This document shows, in pieces, positions 28,001 to 37,075 of a DNA stretch of 64,000 nucleotides. Under the pieces are notes generated by a model. The model had not been told where the DNA came from. It did not search any database and worked only from the letters and a program-made list of their open reading frames with translations. This DNA is from Chitinophaga pendula (GTDB lineage: Bacteria > Bacteroidota > Bacteroidia > Chitinophagales > Chitinophagaceae): the NCBI RefSeq assembly GCF_020386615.1, contig NZ_CP077769.1, positions 1,240,001 through 1,304,000 on the forward strand, written 5' to 3'. The first letter of the stretch is position 1; each line of letters opens with the position of its first letter. The translations under genes and the position numbers were made by a program.

Positions 28001-28432
28001 AATAAGATCCGCTTGAACCCGGTGTTCAAACCTACTTATTCCGACCTGGATGCATTACCGAAAGAATTCATTGACAGATGGACCCTGCCTGGGGATGAGC
28101 AGAAAACCAATGTACCGTCTATTATCGATGCACTGAACTATAACCGTATCGGTAGTGCTTATCCTTATAATAACTACAACTATTCTTCTGCCCGTGTCGC
28201 AGATGGTGGTTTTGTGCGACTGAAAAATATCGCGCTTACCTACGCACTGCCTGCAGCTATTATTGCCCGTACAGGATTGAATAATCTTTCGCTGACGGCT
28301 TCCGCCAGCAATATCTGGTTGTTGTACGCAGATAAAAAATTGAAAGGACAGGACCCTGAATTCTATAATGCGGGTGGCGTGGCGCAGCCATTACAACGCC
28401 AGGTGGCAGTAGCGCTGAAAATCGGATTATAA
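25055..28432 (+). CDS. SusC/RagA family TonB-linked outer membrane protein (no STN domain)
   Basis: An 1125-residue outer-membrane transporter. The start at 25055 (MNESVCYRKKYVLKWLPLLL, then AIISCCIQPAIAQQ) gives a signal peptide; frames opening at 24983 or 25022 add non-conserved residues. A carboxypeptidase-like beta-sandwich covers about residues 40-115 (GKVRIRTRDAKEETVPGISV). The plug follows, with SGLKEVVVTGFQ and IRGATSLTGTNRPLWVVDG, and the SusC signature DIADIYVLKDAAATSLYGAR. Unlike the susC at 48458 there is no N-terminal STN domain, which fits the absence of sigma/FecR genes here. With SusD it imports a substrate, probably a peptide or glycan. Confidence 0.95.
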   Translation: MNESVCYRKKYVLKWLPLLLAIISCCIQPAIAQQQETITVAGKVRIRTRDAKEETVPGISVVEKGTKNGTVTGVTGEFSIRVKNNATLVITMVGYKTREVPVTGATSSFSLLLDEDISGLKEVVVTGFQQIDKTKFAGAAVKLKADDIKMDGIADVSRMLEGRAAGVSVQNVSGTFGSAPKLRIRGATSLTGTNRPLWVVDGIVLEDVIDVTNEQLSSGDAATLLASSVAGLNTNDIADIYVLKDAAATSLYGARAMNGVVVINTKKGRSGKLQINYAGTFSSQLRPSYNNFNIMNSDEQMSVFSEIYRKGYFNLGRIGNESDKGVFGKMYDMMQQVDPATGKFTLENTPEARRAYLERYARANTDWFRLLFNNSFIQEHTISLSGGTDKMQSYFSASFLNDNGWTIADKVSRYTFNAQTNYNISSKLSAGFIASGSVRKQQAPGSLNRTADAVYGRMSRDFDINPYNFSLSTSRAMTAYDQNGNLEYFTRNFAPFNIINELQNNRVDLSVVDVKLQGNLGYSITKHLRYDFLGAIRYAKTTQEDIVNENSNRANAYRANYNATIARANRFLYENPDFPNDLPRVVMPSGGFYNRNENSLTNYDFRNNITYTQSFGKHDLNVLVGQQVRYADRQNAFNTGYGYQYDYGGIPIVDYRIVKQNVEKGLQYYGMNRLYDRFVGFYTTVDYTFNKKYNFKGAVRYDGSNQLGKSPTARWLPTWSVSGAWNVDQEPFMKDIKSISFLKLRGSYGLTAAMGRASNSSIELRTVNTVRRFSDEIESGIVIRNLENADLTWEKNYAANLGVDASFFDSRLNVTLDVYNKKGFDLIADIRLAGIGGETQKTANYADLKSSGFEVTVGGEIVRKKIWGWSSNVTMGYNKNRITNAKNTPIIFNQVRAEGGNQEGYPVNSLFSLDFKGLEPNTGVPLFVNEGGEVGRDVNLQDRETKYLKYEGPVDPTVTGGWANNFRYKAFTLNVLFTFQAGNKIRLNPVFKPTYSDLDALPKEFIDRWTLPGDEQKTNVPSIIDALNYNRIGSAYPYNNYNYSSARVADGGFVRLKNIALTYALPAAIIARTGLNNLSLTASASNIWLLYADKKLKGQDPEFYNAGGVAQPLQRQVAVALKIGL

Positions 28433-28452
28433 CATTAAAAGAGAATACGACT

Positions 28453-29940
28453 ATGCTATATAAATCAAAGAAATACCGGGTAGGTGAAAGACTGGGCATC
28501 CTATTGCTGCTGGTAGGCAGTACGCTGACAATGCCTGGTTGTAAGAAGTACCTGGAACAGGTACCTGATAACAGAACAGAGCTTAACAGCCCCGATAAGG
28601 TGTCGCAGTTGCTGACATCTGCCTATGTGAAAAATGATTATATTACTTTTTGCGAAGCATTGTCCGACAACTCCCTGGATAGGGGAATCCCCGCGGGCCA
28701 ATACGTAGGAGATGTTCGCGTCAACGAGAATCCCTACCAGTTCCTGGATTATGCGTCTACATCGGCTGGTTCCAGTGAAGTATACTGGGGTGCTTGTTAC
28801 GAAGCGATCGCCGCTGCCAACCAGGCACTGGAAGCGTGTAACAATGCTGCTAATCCTGCTGCCTATGCACCTTACAAAGGAGAGGCCTTACTGGCCCGTG
28901 CCTATGCACACTTCATGCTGGTAACTTTCTTTTCCAAGCCTTATGATCCTGCTACTGCAGCAAATGATCCCGGTATCCCTTATGTGAATGAGCCGGAAAA
29001 GACTTTGTATAAACAGTATAGCCGTGGAACTGTCGCACAGGTATATGACATGATCGATAAGGATATCCAGACCGGATTGCCACTGATCGATGACAAAGCG
29101 TATAAACTGCCTGCCTACCGGTTTAACAAGGCTGCCGCTAATGCCTTTGCTGCCCGTTTCTATCTTTTCAAAAAGGACTATGATAAGGTCATCACTTATG
29201 CAGGTAACCTCGGTGATCTGAAAAGTTATCTGCGCCCCTGGAATACCGTATATGCGCGATACACATCGGCAGAGTTATCGAACGTATATACCCGGGCTAC
29301 AGAAAAAAGTAACCTGTTACTTGCAGAGTCGAATTCATTGTGGAACAGGGGGCTGAATTCTTATCGTTTCGGGATGACCTCCAATATCGCAGATACCTTG
29401 TTCTTTAGGCCGAACGTAACCGGTGGCAGATGGTCCAATAAGTACTTCTATTCTATTGCAAATCCCGAGCGGGTTTATACCATCAAGTACGCCGAACAGT
29501 TTGTAGAAACAGGCCCCGGTATCGGATTCGCCTATGTGCACATCCCGCTGCTGGAAGCGGAAGAAGTATTATTCAACCGGGCGGAAGCCTATGTGATGAA
29601 AGCCGATTATAGCAGTGCCCTCACTGATCTGAATAATTATATCGCTACCCGTATTACCAACTACAATCCCGCAACCCATGATCTGACGCTGGATAAGGTA
29701 AAAGCCTTCTATGGTGGGTTAGACGAAAAACAGGCGATGTTGAAAGCAATACTGGATATTAAACGGATGGAGTTCGTACAGGAGGGAATAAGGTGGATGG
29801 ACATCCTGCGCCATCGCCTGCCGGTGACCCACATAGCGCCTGGTGGCAAAAAGCTGGAACTATCGGCCAATGATAACAGGAAGGTGATCCAGATACCGCA
29901 GACTGCCCAGGCAGAGAATATCGCTCCTAATCCTCGTTAG
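28453..29940 (+). CDS. SusD/RagB family nutrient-binding lipoprotein
   Basis: A 495-residue surface lipoprotein. The lipobox ends TMPGCKKYLEQVPDNR with Cys at about residue 30. TPR-like helices follow (CYEAIAAANQALEACNNA; KGEALLARAYAHFMLV), then the SusD C-terminal block IKRMEFVQEGIRWMDILRHRLP-like (seen as ILDIKRMEFVQEGIRWMDIL). SusD caps the SusC barrel and binds the substrate. The gene starts 20 bp after susC. It is shorter than the second SusD in this window (555 residues). The ligand cannot be read from the sequence. Confidence 0.94.
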   Translation: MLYKSKKYRVGERLGILLLLVGSTLTMPGCKKYLEQVPDNRTELNSPDKVSQLLTSAYVKNDYITFCEALSDNSLDRGIPAGQYVGDVRVNENPYQFLDYASTSAGSSEVYWGACYEAIAAANQALEACNNAANPAAYAPYKGEALLARAYAHFMLVTFFSKPYDPATAANDPGIPYVNEPEKTLYKQYSRGTVAQVYDMIDKDIQTGLPLIDDKAYKLPAYRFNKAAANAFAARFYLFKKDYDKVITYAGNLGDLKSYLRPWNTVYARYTSAELSNVYTRATEKSNLLLAESNSLWNRGLNSYRFGMTSNIADTLFFRPNVTGGRWSNKYFYSIANPERVYTIKYAEQFVETGPGIGFAYVHIPLLEAEEVLFNRAEAYVMKADYSSALTDLNNYIATRITNYNPATHDLTLDKVKAFYGGLDEKQAMLKAILDIKRMEFVQEGIRWMDILRHRLPVTHIAPGGKKLELSANDNRKVIQIPQTAQAENIAPNPR

Positions 29941-29961
29941 TACCAACAAAAAAAAACAGTA

Positions 29962-30903
29962 ATGAAAAGAGCAATCATAGGTTTACTGGGGATGCTGACC
30001 ATCGGCCTGATCTCCTGCAAGAAAAAAGATATACCCGAAAATGTTTCTATTAATGGGCTGGGGGGAGATGTATGGCAAAAGACAGCTCTGGACAAATGGC
30101 TATACGACTCTATCACATCTCCCTATAACATTGAGATGAAATATAAATGGGACATCACGGAATTCGACTTTGTATTTACGTTGGTGCCGCCAAAAGAAGG
30201 AGTGGTGATCCCGGTAACGCAGTCAGTATTACGGCTATGGATAGACACTTATAATAAGGCTGCGGGTACGAATATGTTCATGAAACAGTATGCACCCAAG
30301 CAGATAGTATTATCCGGCAGCCCGGCGTTGAATAAAGACGGCAGCGGTGTTGCAGGACTGGCAGAAGGTGGCCTGCGTATATTGCTGTTTTCGATGAACA
30401 CGTTCAACCAGAAGGACAGAGCCCGTGTAGAGGAGATGGCGCAGCTGATCCATCACGAGTTTACCCATATCCTCAACCAGAAAAAAGCTTATCCGCCTTC
30501 TTTCGAAAAAATAACCGCGGATGCTTATCTGCCAGGTAGCTGGAACCAGATTAATGCCACTACTGATCCCCCATTCCGTTATGGATTCGTATCTAATTAC
30601 GGCCGTAGCCAACCCGGAGAAGACATCGCAGAGATCGTAGCCTGGATGCTTGTATGGGGTAAAGACGGATATGAGAAACGTATCGCAGACTTCCTGGCAT
30701 CCAAGCCGGCCAAAAACAACGGGGAAAGCGATGTGGATTATAACATCCGTATAGGACCCATCCTGGCGAAAAATAAGGATGGTATTGCCAAGCTGCGTCA
30801 GAAAGAAGCATTGATAGTACAGTACTTCAAAGATTCTTACAAACTGGACTTGTACTATCTGCAAACGTTGGTACAGGAATCTATCAAGGAATTAACCAAA
30901 TAA
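29962..30903 (+). CDS. Substrate import-associated zinc metallohydrolase lipoprotein (HExxH)
   Basis: A 313-residue lipoprotein (MKRAIIGLLGMLTIGLISCK, lipobox Cys 19). The zinc motif HEFTH is at residues 165-169 within MAQLIHHEFTHILNQKK, and a second block GEDIAEIVAWMLVWG probably supplies a further ligand or acid residue. It matches the group of putative zinc metallopeptidase lipoproteins that travel with SusC/SusD pairs and DUF4302 proteins. The hydrolysed bond is unknown; a surface peptidase feeding the SusCD pore is the usual suggestion. Spacing to susD is 21 bp. Confidence 0.9.
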   Translation: MKRAIIGLLGMLTIGLISCKKKDIPENVSINGLGGDVWQKTALDKWLYDSITSPYNIEMKYKWDITEFDFVFTLVPPKEGVVIPVTQSVLRLWIDTYNKAAGTNMFMKQYAPKQIVLSGSPALNKDGSGVAGLAEGGLRILLFSMNTFNQKDRARVEEMAQLIHHEFTHILNQKKAYPPSFEKITADAYLPGSWNQINATTDPPFRYGFVSNYGRSQPGEDIAEIVAWMLVWGKDGYEKRIADFLASKPAKNNGESDVDYNIRIGPILAKNKDGIAKLRQKEALIVQYFKDSYKLDLYYLQTLVQESIKELTK

Positions 30904-30942
30904 GGGCCGGTGTGGCTACTGCTAATTAAAAAACTGTTCTGA

Positions 30943-31854
30943 ATGAAAAAAACGCTCATATATACGTTGCTGGCATTGGCAGGCCTCAGCGCCTGTAACA
31001 AAGGCCTGGACGATACCGTATTTGATAAGACATCTGATGCGAGGCTGGACGCCGTATTGCAGGATTACCAGGCCAAACTTTCGGGTGCGCCCAATGGATG
31101 GAAGCTGGCAATAGCACCTGCTGATACCAACTATCGCTACGTGTATTTCTTCTGGAACCGCTTTGGGAATAACAACAGGGTGATATCCAGGTATCAGGCA
31201 CAACCTGCCCTGGAAAGCAGCTTTCGCCTGAAGGCGATGCAGCGGCCGGAGCTGATATTTGATACTTACACGTACCTGCATGATCTCTCCAACCCGGTAC
31301 CACAGGTGCCCGGTGCGTTGACTGGTAAAGGACTTTCTGCAGACTTCGAATTTGAGATATTGTCTGGTACCGCAGATTCTTTTGTATTGAAAGGAAAATA
31401 CAATGGCAGTGATGCCAAGCTGTATAAAGCCAGCCCTACAGATTCTGCCAATTCAGCTACTTTAGCCACTTCACTGTATCCGCTAGCGGGTACCTATGCA
31501 GTAAAAGGAAGGGCATTGTTTTATCCGGGTGGTACACCCACCGGTACGCCCACTACCGTGGCGATCCCGGCAGAAAAGAGAGCAGTGCCGCTGACCATTC
31601 CTAATACCGTTGGCGTAGAGTTTTCCAACCAGAGCGGTAATGGCTGGCTGTATCGTATCACCTTTGATCCGGCTACCAGCAAGATCACCAGCGTGGTGCC
31701 CAGCCCTACCTTGACTAATAGCATTACTGCTGGCAGCTTTAAAGTACTGGATTACTCCTATGATGCCAGCCTGAAGCAGATATTCCTCAAGACGTCTTAT
31801 ATCAACACCGCTGGTGCTTACCGCGATGTGGAGGAGACACTTACCTTGAAGTAG
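30943..31854 (+). CDS. DUF4302 domain lipoprotein
   Basis: A 303-residue lipoprotein (MKKTLIYTLLALAGLSACNK, Cys 18). The body is beta-rich with the DUF4302 features DARLDAVLQDYQAKLSGAPNGWKLAI and VYFFWNRFGNNNRV, and a central ADFEFEILSGTADSFVLKGK. The function is unknown. Its regular presence after SusC, SusD and HExxH-lipoprotein genes suggests a surface binding or accessory protein in the same uptake complex (inference). It is the last gene; a strong terminator follows 27 bp later. Confidence 0.88.
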   Translation: MKKTLIYTLLALAGLSACNKGLDDTVFDKTSDARLDAVLQDYQAKLSGAPNGWKLAIAPADTNYRYVYFFWNRFGNNNRVISRYQAQPALESSFRLKAMQRPELIFDTYTYLHDLSNPVPQVPGALTGKGLSADFEFEILSGTADSFVLKGKYNGSDAKLYKASPTDSANSATLATSLYPLAGTYAVKGRALFYPGGTPTGTPTTVAIPAEKRAVPLTIPNTVGVEFSNQSGNGWLYRITFDPATSKITSVVPSPTLTNSITAGSFKVLDYSYDASLKQIFLKTSYINTAGAYRDVEETLTLK

Positions 31855-31881
31855 GATGTGACCTATGCCATCATCATGAAA

Positions 31882-31920
31882 AAAGCCGTATAACCTGTGT
31901 GGTTGTACGGCTTTATCTTT
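31882..31920 (+). terminator. Terminator of the SusCD/HExxH/DUF4302 operon
   Basis: AAAGCCGTA (31882-31890) pairs with TACGGCTTT (31906-31914), and the stem continues inward through a T-G pair and AACC/GGTT to a 5-nt loop. The trailing TTTATCTTTT is T-rich. Confidence 0.85.
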
Positions 31921-31938
31921 TAGTAGGATTATCGGAGA

Positions 31939-32523
31939 TTATACGGCTACGTCCAGGTGTAGGGTGCAATTGTACAACTCGCAGTTCCAGGAACTTTCCA
32001 GGCGTACCAGCCGCGTCAGCGAGGTGTTTTTCAGTGGCTCCGTGATGGCAATATCGGGCAGCAGTGCCGGCAGCAGGTACCGGATAAAGGCACCATGACT
32101 GACGATCAGTATCTTTTCGCCAGGGTAGTGGGCGGTGATATCCTGCAGGAAAGATAGTCCTCGGGCAACCACTTCTTCTTTGCTTTCTCCACCCAGGTCC
32201 AGCGTCTTCCAGGTTGCGCCCCATTTCACGACCCTTTCGGCTTCCGTGGTGCCTTCCAGCTGCCCGGCGCCGGCTTCACGAAGGCGGATATCAGTCAGGA
32301 CAGCGTCAATACCAACGTAACCGGCGATGATCTCGGCGGTCTCTCTCGCCCGCTTAAGGTCGCTGGCAAAGATGCGATCCCAGGGTTCCTGCGCCAGCTT
32401 CTTACCTAAAAGATGGGCTTGCAGGATACCTTCCTCATCGAGTGGTATGTCCGTACTTCCCTGTGCTCTCCCTTCCTTATTCCATTGTGTGATCCCGTGA
32501 CGGATGATACCAATTTGCGTCAT
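31939..32523 (-). CDS. Histidine phosphatase family protein (phosphoglycerate mutase-like)
   Basis: A 194-residue enzyme. The start at 32523 puts the catalytic RHG motif at residues 8-10 (MTQIGIIRHGITQWNKEGR), as is normal; an upstream in-frame start would add 13 unrelated residues. Other family features seen: ASDLKRARETAEII, the acidic region LREAGAGQLEG and the second catalytic His in ILIVSHGAFIRYLL. It forms a phosphohistidine intermediate and removes phosphate from a small molecule or sugar phosphate. It is 62 bp downstream of a hybrid kinase gene on the same strand, which may be chance. The substrate is unknown. Confidence 0.9.
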   Translation of the reverse strand: MTQIGIIRHGITQWNKEGRAQGSTDIPLDEEGILQAHLLGKKLAQEPWDRIFASDLKRARETAEIIAGYVGIDAVLTDIRLREAGAGQLEGTTEAERVVKWGATWKTLDLGGESKEEVVARGLSFLQDITAHYPGEKILIVSHGAFIRYLLPALLPDIAITEPLKNTSLTRLVRLESSWNCELYNCTLHLDVAV

Positions 32524-32585
32524 ATCTGTTCCCTGTGATTTAGTCCGGCAGACAAAATACAAATTTACTGCCAGGTCTCACAGCA

Positions 32586-34781
32586 CTAGCTTTTTAGGGT
32601 CTTTAAAACGTTGAATTGCACGATCTTTTCGGTCACCTCTTCCAGGCGGTAAGGCTTGAAAATGAAGCCATCCACACCGGCTTTGGTATATTGTACCAGG
32701 TCTTCATCCAGTACATTACCGGTGATTGCCAGGATAGGTACTACCGATTTAGCTGTGTCAGGCATCCGCCTGATCTCACTGGTCAGCGTAATGCCGTCCA
32801 TCGTGGGCATGTCGATATCGGTCAGGACCATATCAAACTTATGCTGCCGGAAGAGATCCAGCGCTTCCCGGCCATCAGCGGCCAGCGTAAAAGGATAGCC
32901 CGCCTGATCCAGGATCATGGCCAGCATTTTTCGGTTGAGGACATTGTCCTCTGCGACCAGTAATACAGGCTTTTCGCCTGGCTGGCCGGAAGTTGGTGTA
33001 GGGTGCTGAGGTGTTGTCATGTCGGTGTTGGAATTAGGAATAGTAGGCTTTACGGCATTGTTGGCACCGGAAGGGGTGTCTGCTGCAGGATAAGGGATCT
33101 CAAAGCGGAATTCTGAACCTTTGCCCGGTGTACTTTGCACAGTGATTTTTCCTTTATGTAGATCAATAATCTTTTTGATGATATAAAGTCCCAGCCCGCT
33201 GCCTTCCTGGCGTTCGGCCCGGTTTTTATGTTTGCCGGCCTGCGTGAACTCTTCGAATATAATAGGCAGGTCGTCCGGCGCAATACCTATGCCGGTATCT
33301 GCTACAGACACTTTCAGCAGGCGTTTGTCGCCATCCTGTTGCATCGTGGCGCTAATAGTGATGCTGCCTTTGCTGGTGAATTTGATCGCATTACCGACGA
33401 GGTTCACAACGATCTGCTTCAGCCGGAAACTATCCCCTTTCAACTTGATAGCGCCAGAGAAATACACATGTGTGATCAGTGTCAATCCTTTTTTCTGCGC
33501 CTGTATCATCAGTCCTTTGGCTACGCCTTCAATCACCTCACGGGGAGAAAAAGCCGCATTACTCAGCTGCAAACGGTTGGTCTCCATACGGGAGAAGTCC
33601 AGTATATTATTCACGACAGACAACAGCATGTCTGAAGAGAGTTTGATCGCATCCACCGTTTCCAGCTGCTCCTGTGCAAGACTGGATTTAGCCAGATACT
33701 CAGAATAGCCGGCCAGGGAATTAAGCGGCGTACGGATCTCATGACTGAGCGTGGCAATAAATTCACTTTTCAGTTTGGCAAATCGCTCCGCCTCTTTCTT
33801 CGCCTGTAACAGTCGTTTATCATTGCGGTACAAACGGATGATAGAGTAAAAAATGAATGCCAGTAACACCAGCATCAGCAAGGCCATCCAGAGGGCATTG
33901 CGATCCAGTTTGTAGATAGTCTGGTCAATATTTTCTCCCAAAATGACCCGCCGTTTATCCGCTGCCGCCAGCTCCTCACTTTTCAACGCGGAAAGCTGGT
34001 GTTGCAGTTCCTTGAACAGGTTCTCGTTGGCCATCACCATCTCGTATTCCCGCTGGTTCAGGTTGCGGTGATTACGTACGGCATTTTTATACTGCTGGTC
34101 ATAGTATTGCTGCAGTTTGCGTAGTTGTTGGGTCTCTGTTGTCGTCGAGCTGGTAGAAGAATCTACTCCACTACGTATGATCTTCTGGGAGGTCTGTTTG
34201 GTGGGTTTGTTGGCAAACGCATCTTTGAGCCTGCCGAACAGCTTTTTCCTGCCGGCTTGAGACGCCGATGTAATGATCGTGTCGGTACGGGTAGGGGTAC
34301 GGGGAAGCAGGTTCCTGGCACCTGCCAATGATATTTCTGCCGGCCGCAGGCTATCTATCTTGTGAGAGAACAACAGCAGGGAATCGGTCATTTGCTTTAC
34401 CTTGACAAAGATGGAAGCCCTCTTTTCTTTGTTGATCAGCAATGCCTGTAATCTTTCGCTGCTCTCCTTATCGGCATTGCTCAGCGAATCCAGCTGATTG
34501 GCGATACTGTTTAGCTCTACGTTATACTTATTGTAGTAGTTCTTTTCGTAAGTCAGTGTATAAAACCTGAAATAGTTCTCCGCTGCGTACATGGATTGTA
34601 TCACCCCGTCTATCCTGGCGATATCCGCGTGGGCGCCCACCAGTTCTTTCACAGACGAACTGAGTTGCCTGGAACTTTTCTGCCGGAAAAAACCGATAAA
34701 AAAAATAGCAGTTAGCGCAATAACGAGGAACGCGATGAGAGCAAAGTGATAAAAAGTCTTTTTCTCTGATAAGATAGGCAT
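32586..34781 (-). CDS. Hybrid sensor histidine kinase/response regulator
   Basis: A 731-residue membrane kinase, starting MPILSEKKTFYHFALIAFLV (ATG at 34781). Two transmembrane helices (about 10-33 and 297-318) flank a largely helical periplasmic sensor of about 260 residues without a recognisable ligand domain. A HisKA domain follows with the phospho-accepting His at about 347 (FIATLSHEIRTPLNSLAGY). The ATP-binding domain shows LVGNAIKFT, VADTGIGIAPDD and GSGLGLYIIKKI. A Ser/Thr/Pro linker leads to a C-terminal receiver (LLVAEDNVLNRKML; VLTDIDMPTMDG). No output-domain partner is adjacent, so phosphotransfer must reach a distant protein. Confidence 0.93.
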   Translation of the reverse strand: MPILSEKKTFYHFALIAFLVIALTAIFFIGFFRQKSSRQLSSSVKELVGAHADIARIDGVIQSMYAAENYFRFYTLTYEKNYYNKYNVELNSIANQLDSLSNADKESSERLQALLINKEKRASIFVKVKQMTDSLLLFSHKIDSLRPAEISLAGARNLLPRTPTRTDTIITSASQAGRKKLFGRLKDAFANKPTKQTSQKIIRSGVDSSTSSTTTETQQLRKLQQYYDQQYKNAVRNHRNLNQREYEMVMANENLFKELQHQLSALKSEELAAADKRRVILGENIDQTIYKLDRNALWMALLMLVLLAFIFYSIIRLYRNDKRLLQAKKEAERFAKLKSEFIATLSHEIRTPLNSLAGYSEYLAKSSLAQEQLETVDAIKLSSDMLLSVVNNILDFSRMETNRLQLSNAAFSPREVIEGVAKGLMIQAQKKGLTLITHVYFSGAIKLKGDSFRLKQIVVNLVGNAIKFTSKGSITISATMQQDGDKRLLKVSVADTGIGIAPDDLPIIFEEFTQAGKHKNRAERQEGSGLGLYIIKKIIDLHKGKITVQSTPGKGSEFRFEIPYPAADTPSGANNAVKPTIPNSNTDMTTPQHPTPTSGQPGEKPVLLVAEDNVLNRKMLAMILDQAGYPFTLAADGREALDLFRQHKFDMVLTDIDMPTMDGITLTSEIRRMPDTAKSVVPILAITGNVLDEDLVQYTKAGVDGFIFKPYRLEEVTEKIVQFNVLKTLKS

Positions 34782-35221
34782 GAATGACGGTGGCTTGTTG
34801 CAGTCCACTGGCAAAATTAGCCAATTCCCTTTGCTTCTTGCAAGTTTGCATGAAGGTAACTTATAGATTATGAGCTACTTATATTTGACTTCTATATAAT
34901 GATTGAAAAAGCTATATTTAATAACTGCTCATAATTAGATTATTAAGCAGGGAACAAAAACATACAAGCAGCATAGCAGGTAGAGGGCCTTATTATAAAC
35001 GCATAAATCCGAATTTTTATCATCCCGTATTTATACGAACCGATAAAGGTGTATCCCGCAACTACGGGGGATTACCACGGTGTCATTTGTCATGAAATAG
35101 ATAGTCAGCTGTCGTAGAGGAGGCCTTTTTTTTGGCACGACAAAAATGCCCGTTTCGTCGCGGGATATTAACGGATGATCGACGTGGGCACAGTCGGCTG
35201 GATTTAATCCTATTTTTACGA
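34782..35221. other. Intergenic region between divergent kinase genes
   Basis: 440 bp of AT-rich DNA that must carry promoters for both divergent genes. TATTTTTA near 35208 resembles a -7 element for the plus-strand kinase but lacks the final G. No repeat, RNA or small gene is supported; an in-frame plus-strand extension from 35132 looks like leader, not protein. Confidence 0.35.
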
Positions 35222-36259
35222 ATGGATATGCAGGCAATAAAGACCTTGATAAAGCGTAACTGGCTGGCGATTATGGGGCACGTCGTCTTCTGGAGCGCCT
35301 TGTTGTTACTTCCCCAGCTGCTGAACATGCCTGAATGGCGGGAACAGGGCAGGCGCTACGGGCTGCCCTATACTTTTTTCCTGATAGCCGGATTACTGAA
35401 CATCTTACTCTTTTATTGCAATGTCTTCTTTTTATATCCCCGTTTATTCCATCGCCGCACGTGGTGGCTGTATTTCCTTTGCCTGTTGCTATTAGTAATG
35501 ATCACCAACGCTGCGAAGGTAGGATTGTTGAAGGGCTGGTTCGGGGAAGTAGCGATCGACAGTTATACCGGACGGTATATCTTTTTCCCTTCTGTACTGC
35601 TGGCGGCAGCTGGGTTTATTTATCGGTTAATACGTGATAAGATGCGGCATGACCGGTTATTACAGGAACAGCGGGCGATGCAGCTGGCAACGGAACTAAA
35701 ACTGTTGCGTTCCCAGGTGAGTCCGCATTTTCTGTTCAACGTATTGAACGGGATGGTGGCCTTATCGCGGCAGGGAGCGTCACAGCTGGAGCCGGCGCTG
35801 ATCCGGTTGTCCGGATTGATGCGTTATATGCTGTACCAGCCGGAAGTACAGCGGGTACCCTTGCGGCAGGAGGTAGCGTATGTGCAGGACTATATTGCGC
35901 TGCAGCGCATGCGGTTTGATACGGAAGTGGAGATAACAGAAGACTGGCCGGATATCGGAGAGCAATTGATAGCGCCGATGCTGCTCATCCCTTTTGTAGA
36001 AAATGCATTCAAACATGGGATCGGAATGGTAACCGGTCCGTATATACATATCCATATGTATACAGCGGCGGCAGCATTACACTTCGTCGTGGAAAATAAT
36101 TTCCTGGAAGTACCAGGCCAGTCGAAAGACCAGGTATCTGGTATTGGTTTAACTAATGTGCGGTCCCGGTTGGAGCTGCTCTACCCCGGGCGGTACCGGC
36201 TGCATATCCGGCAGGAAGGGAATATCTTTATTGTCCATTTACAACTACCACTGGAATGA
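35222..36259 (+). CDS. LytS-type sensor histidine kinase (His_kinase family)
   Basis: A 345-residue kinase of the LytS/YehU type. The start at 35222 (MDMQAIKTLIKRNWLAIMGH) is chosen; the upstream extension has no hydrophobic character. Four transmembrane helices cover about residues 15-140. The phospho-accepting His lies in LRSQVSPHFLFNVLNGMVAL (about residue 167). The ATP-binding domain has PMLLIPFVENAFKHGIG and a C-terminal GIGLTNVRSRLELLYP. Its last four bases overlap the start of the LytTR regulator, so the two form a coupled two-component pair. Confidence 0.93.
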   Translation: MDMQAIKTLIKRNWLAIMGHVVFWSALLLLPQLLNMPEWREQGRRYGLPYTFFLIAGLLNILLFYCNVFFLYPRLFHRRTWWLYFLCLLLLVMITNAAKVGLLKGWFGEVAIDSYTGRYIFFPSVLLAAAGFIYRLIRDKMRHDRLLQEQRAMQLATELKLLRSQVSPHFLFNVLNGMVALSRQGASQLEPALIRLSGLMRYMLYQPEVQRVPLRQEVAYVQDYIALQRMRFDTEVEITEDWPDIGEQLIAPMLLIPFVENAFKHGIGMVTGPYIHIHMYTAAAALHFVVENNFLEVPGQSKDQVSGIGLTNVRSRLELLYPGRYRLHIRQEGNIFIVHLQLPLE

Positions 36260-36966
36260 TCAGATGTATTGCGATCGATGATGAAAAACTGGCGCTTGAC
36301 CTGCTGGAAGATAACATACGGCAGATACCTTTCCTGCAGTTAGCCGGGCGTTGCTGGAATGCGATGGAAGCGGCAGCGTTGTTACAGCAGCAGGAGGTAG
36401 ACCTGCTTTTCCTGGATATACAAATGCCCGGCATCAGTGGATTACAGTTCTTGCAGACATTGTTACATCCGCCGATGGTGATATTGGTCACTGCCTATGA
36501 GCAATACGCGTTGGAGAGCTATCAGCTGAATGTGATCGACTATTTACTGAAACCGGTAGCGATGGAGCGGTTCCTGAAGGCATGTAATAAAGCGCAGGCA
36601 TTACAACAGTTCTACCGGCCTGCACCGGATATGCCGGTATATCCGCCTTATTTTTTCGTAAATGTGGAGTATAGTCTTGTCAAGGTAACGTTGTCGGATA
36701 TACTATATATAGAAGGGTTGAAAGATTATATCAAGATACATGTCGCCAGTACCCATGTGCCGGTGGTGACGCGTATGAGCCTTAAAGCTATGGAAGAGCG
36801 GCTGCCGTCTGCTGATTTTGCCCGGGTACATAAATCTTATATCGTAGCCTTACACCGGGTGACGGCGTTAAAAAGAGATATCCTGCTGATCGGCAACCGG
36901 GAAGTGCCGGTAGGGGATGCGTATAAAGATGTTATTTACCAGCAATTGCAACATCCCGGTAGCTGA
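36256..36966 (+). CDS. LytTR family DNA-binding response regulator
   Basis: A 236-residue regulator. The receiver domain (residues 1-120) has the acidic pair IDDEK, phospho-acceptor Asp in LLFLDIQMPGISG and the switch Lys in DYLLKPVAMERF. A LytTR DNA-binding domain occupies about 130-232 (DILYIEGLKDYIKIHV; FARVHKSYIVALHRV). LytTR proteins bind short direct repeats rather than helix-turn-helix sites. It is translated by overlap with the kinase at 35222. Targets are not evident; the nearest downstream gene is the secreted protein at 37091. Confidence 0.93.
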   Translation: MIRCIAIDDEKLALDLLEDNIRQIPFLQLAGRCWNAMEAAALLQQQEVDLLFLDIQMPGISGLQFLQTLLHPPMVILVTAYEQYALESYQLNVIDYLLKPVAMERFLKACNKAQALQQFYRPAPDMPVYPPYFFVNVEYSLVKVTLSDILYIEGLKDYIKIHVASTHVPVVTRMSLKAMEERLPSADFARVHKSYIVALHRVTALKRDILLIGNREVPVGDAYKDVIYQQLQHPGS

Positions 36967-37075
36967 GGGATAATATTGCCGGCAGCGCAGTCGGCAGAAT
37001 GCGGTCTTTCTTCTCCTTTGCAGTACTGTTGGTCGCATTTACCCGAGGGTAGTAGTACAGGCGACTAGTTTTGCC

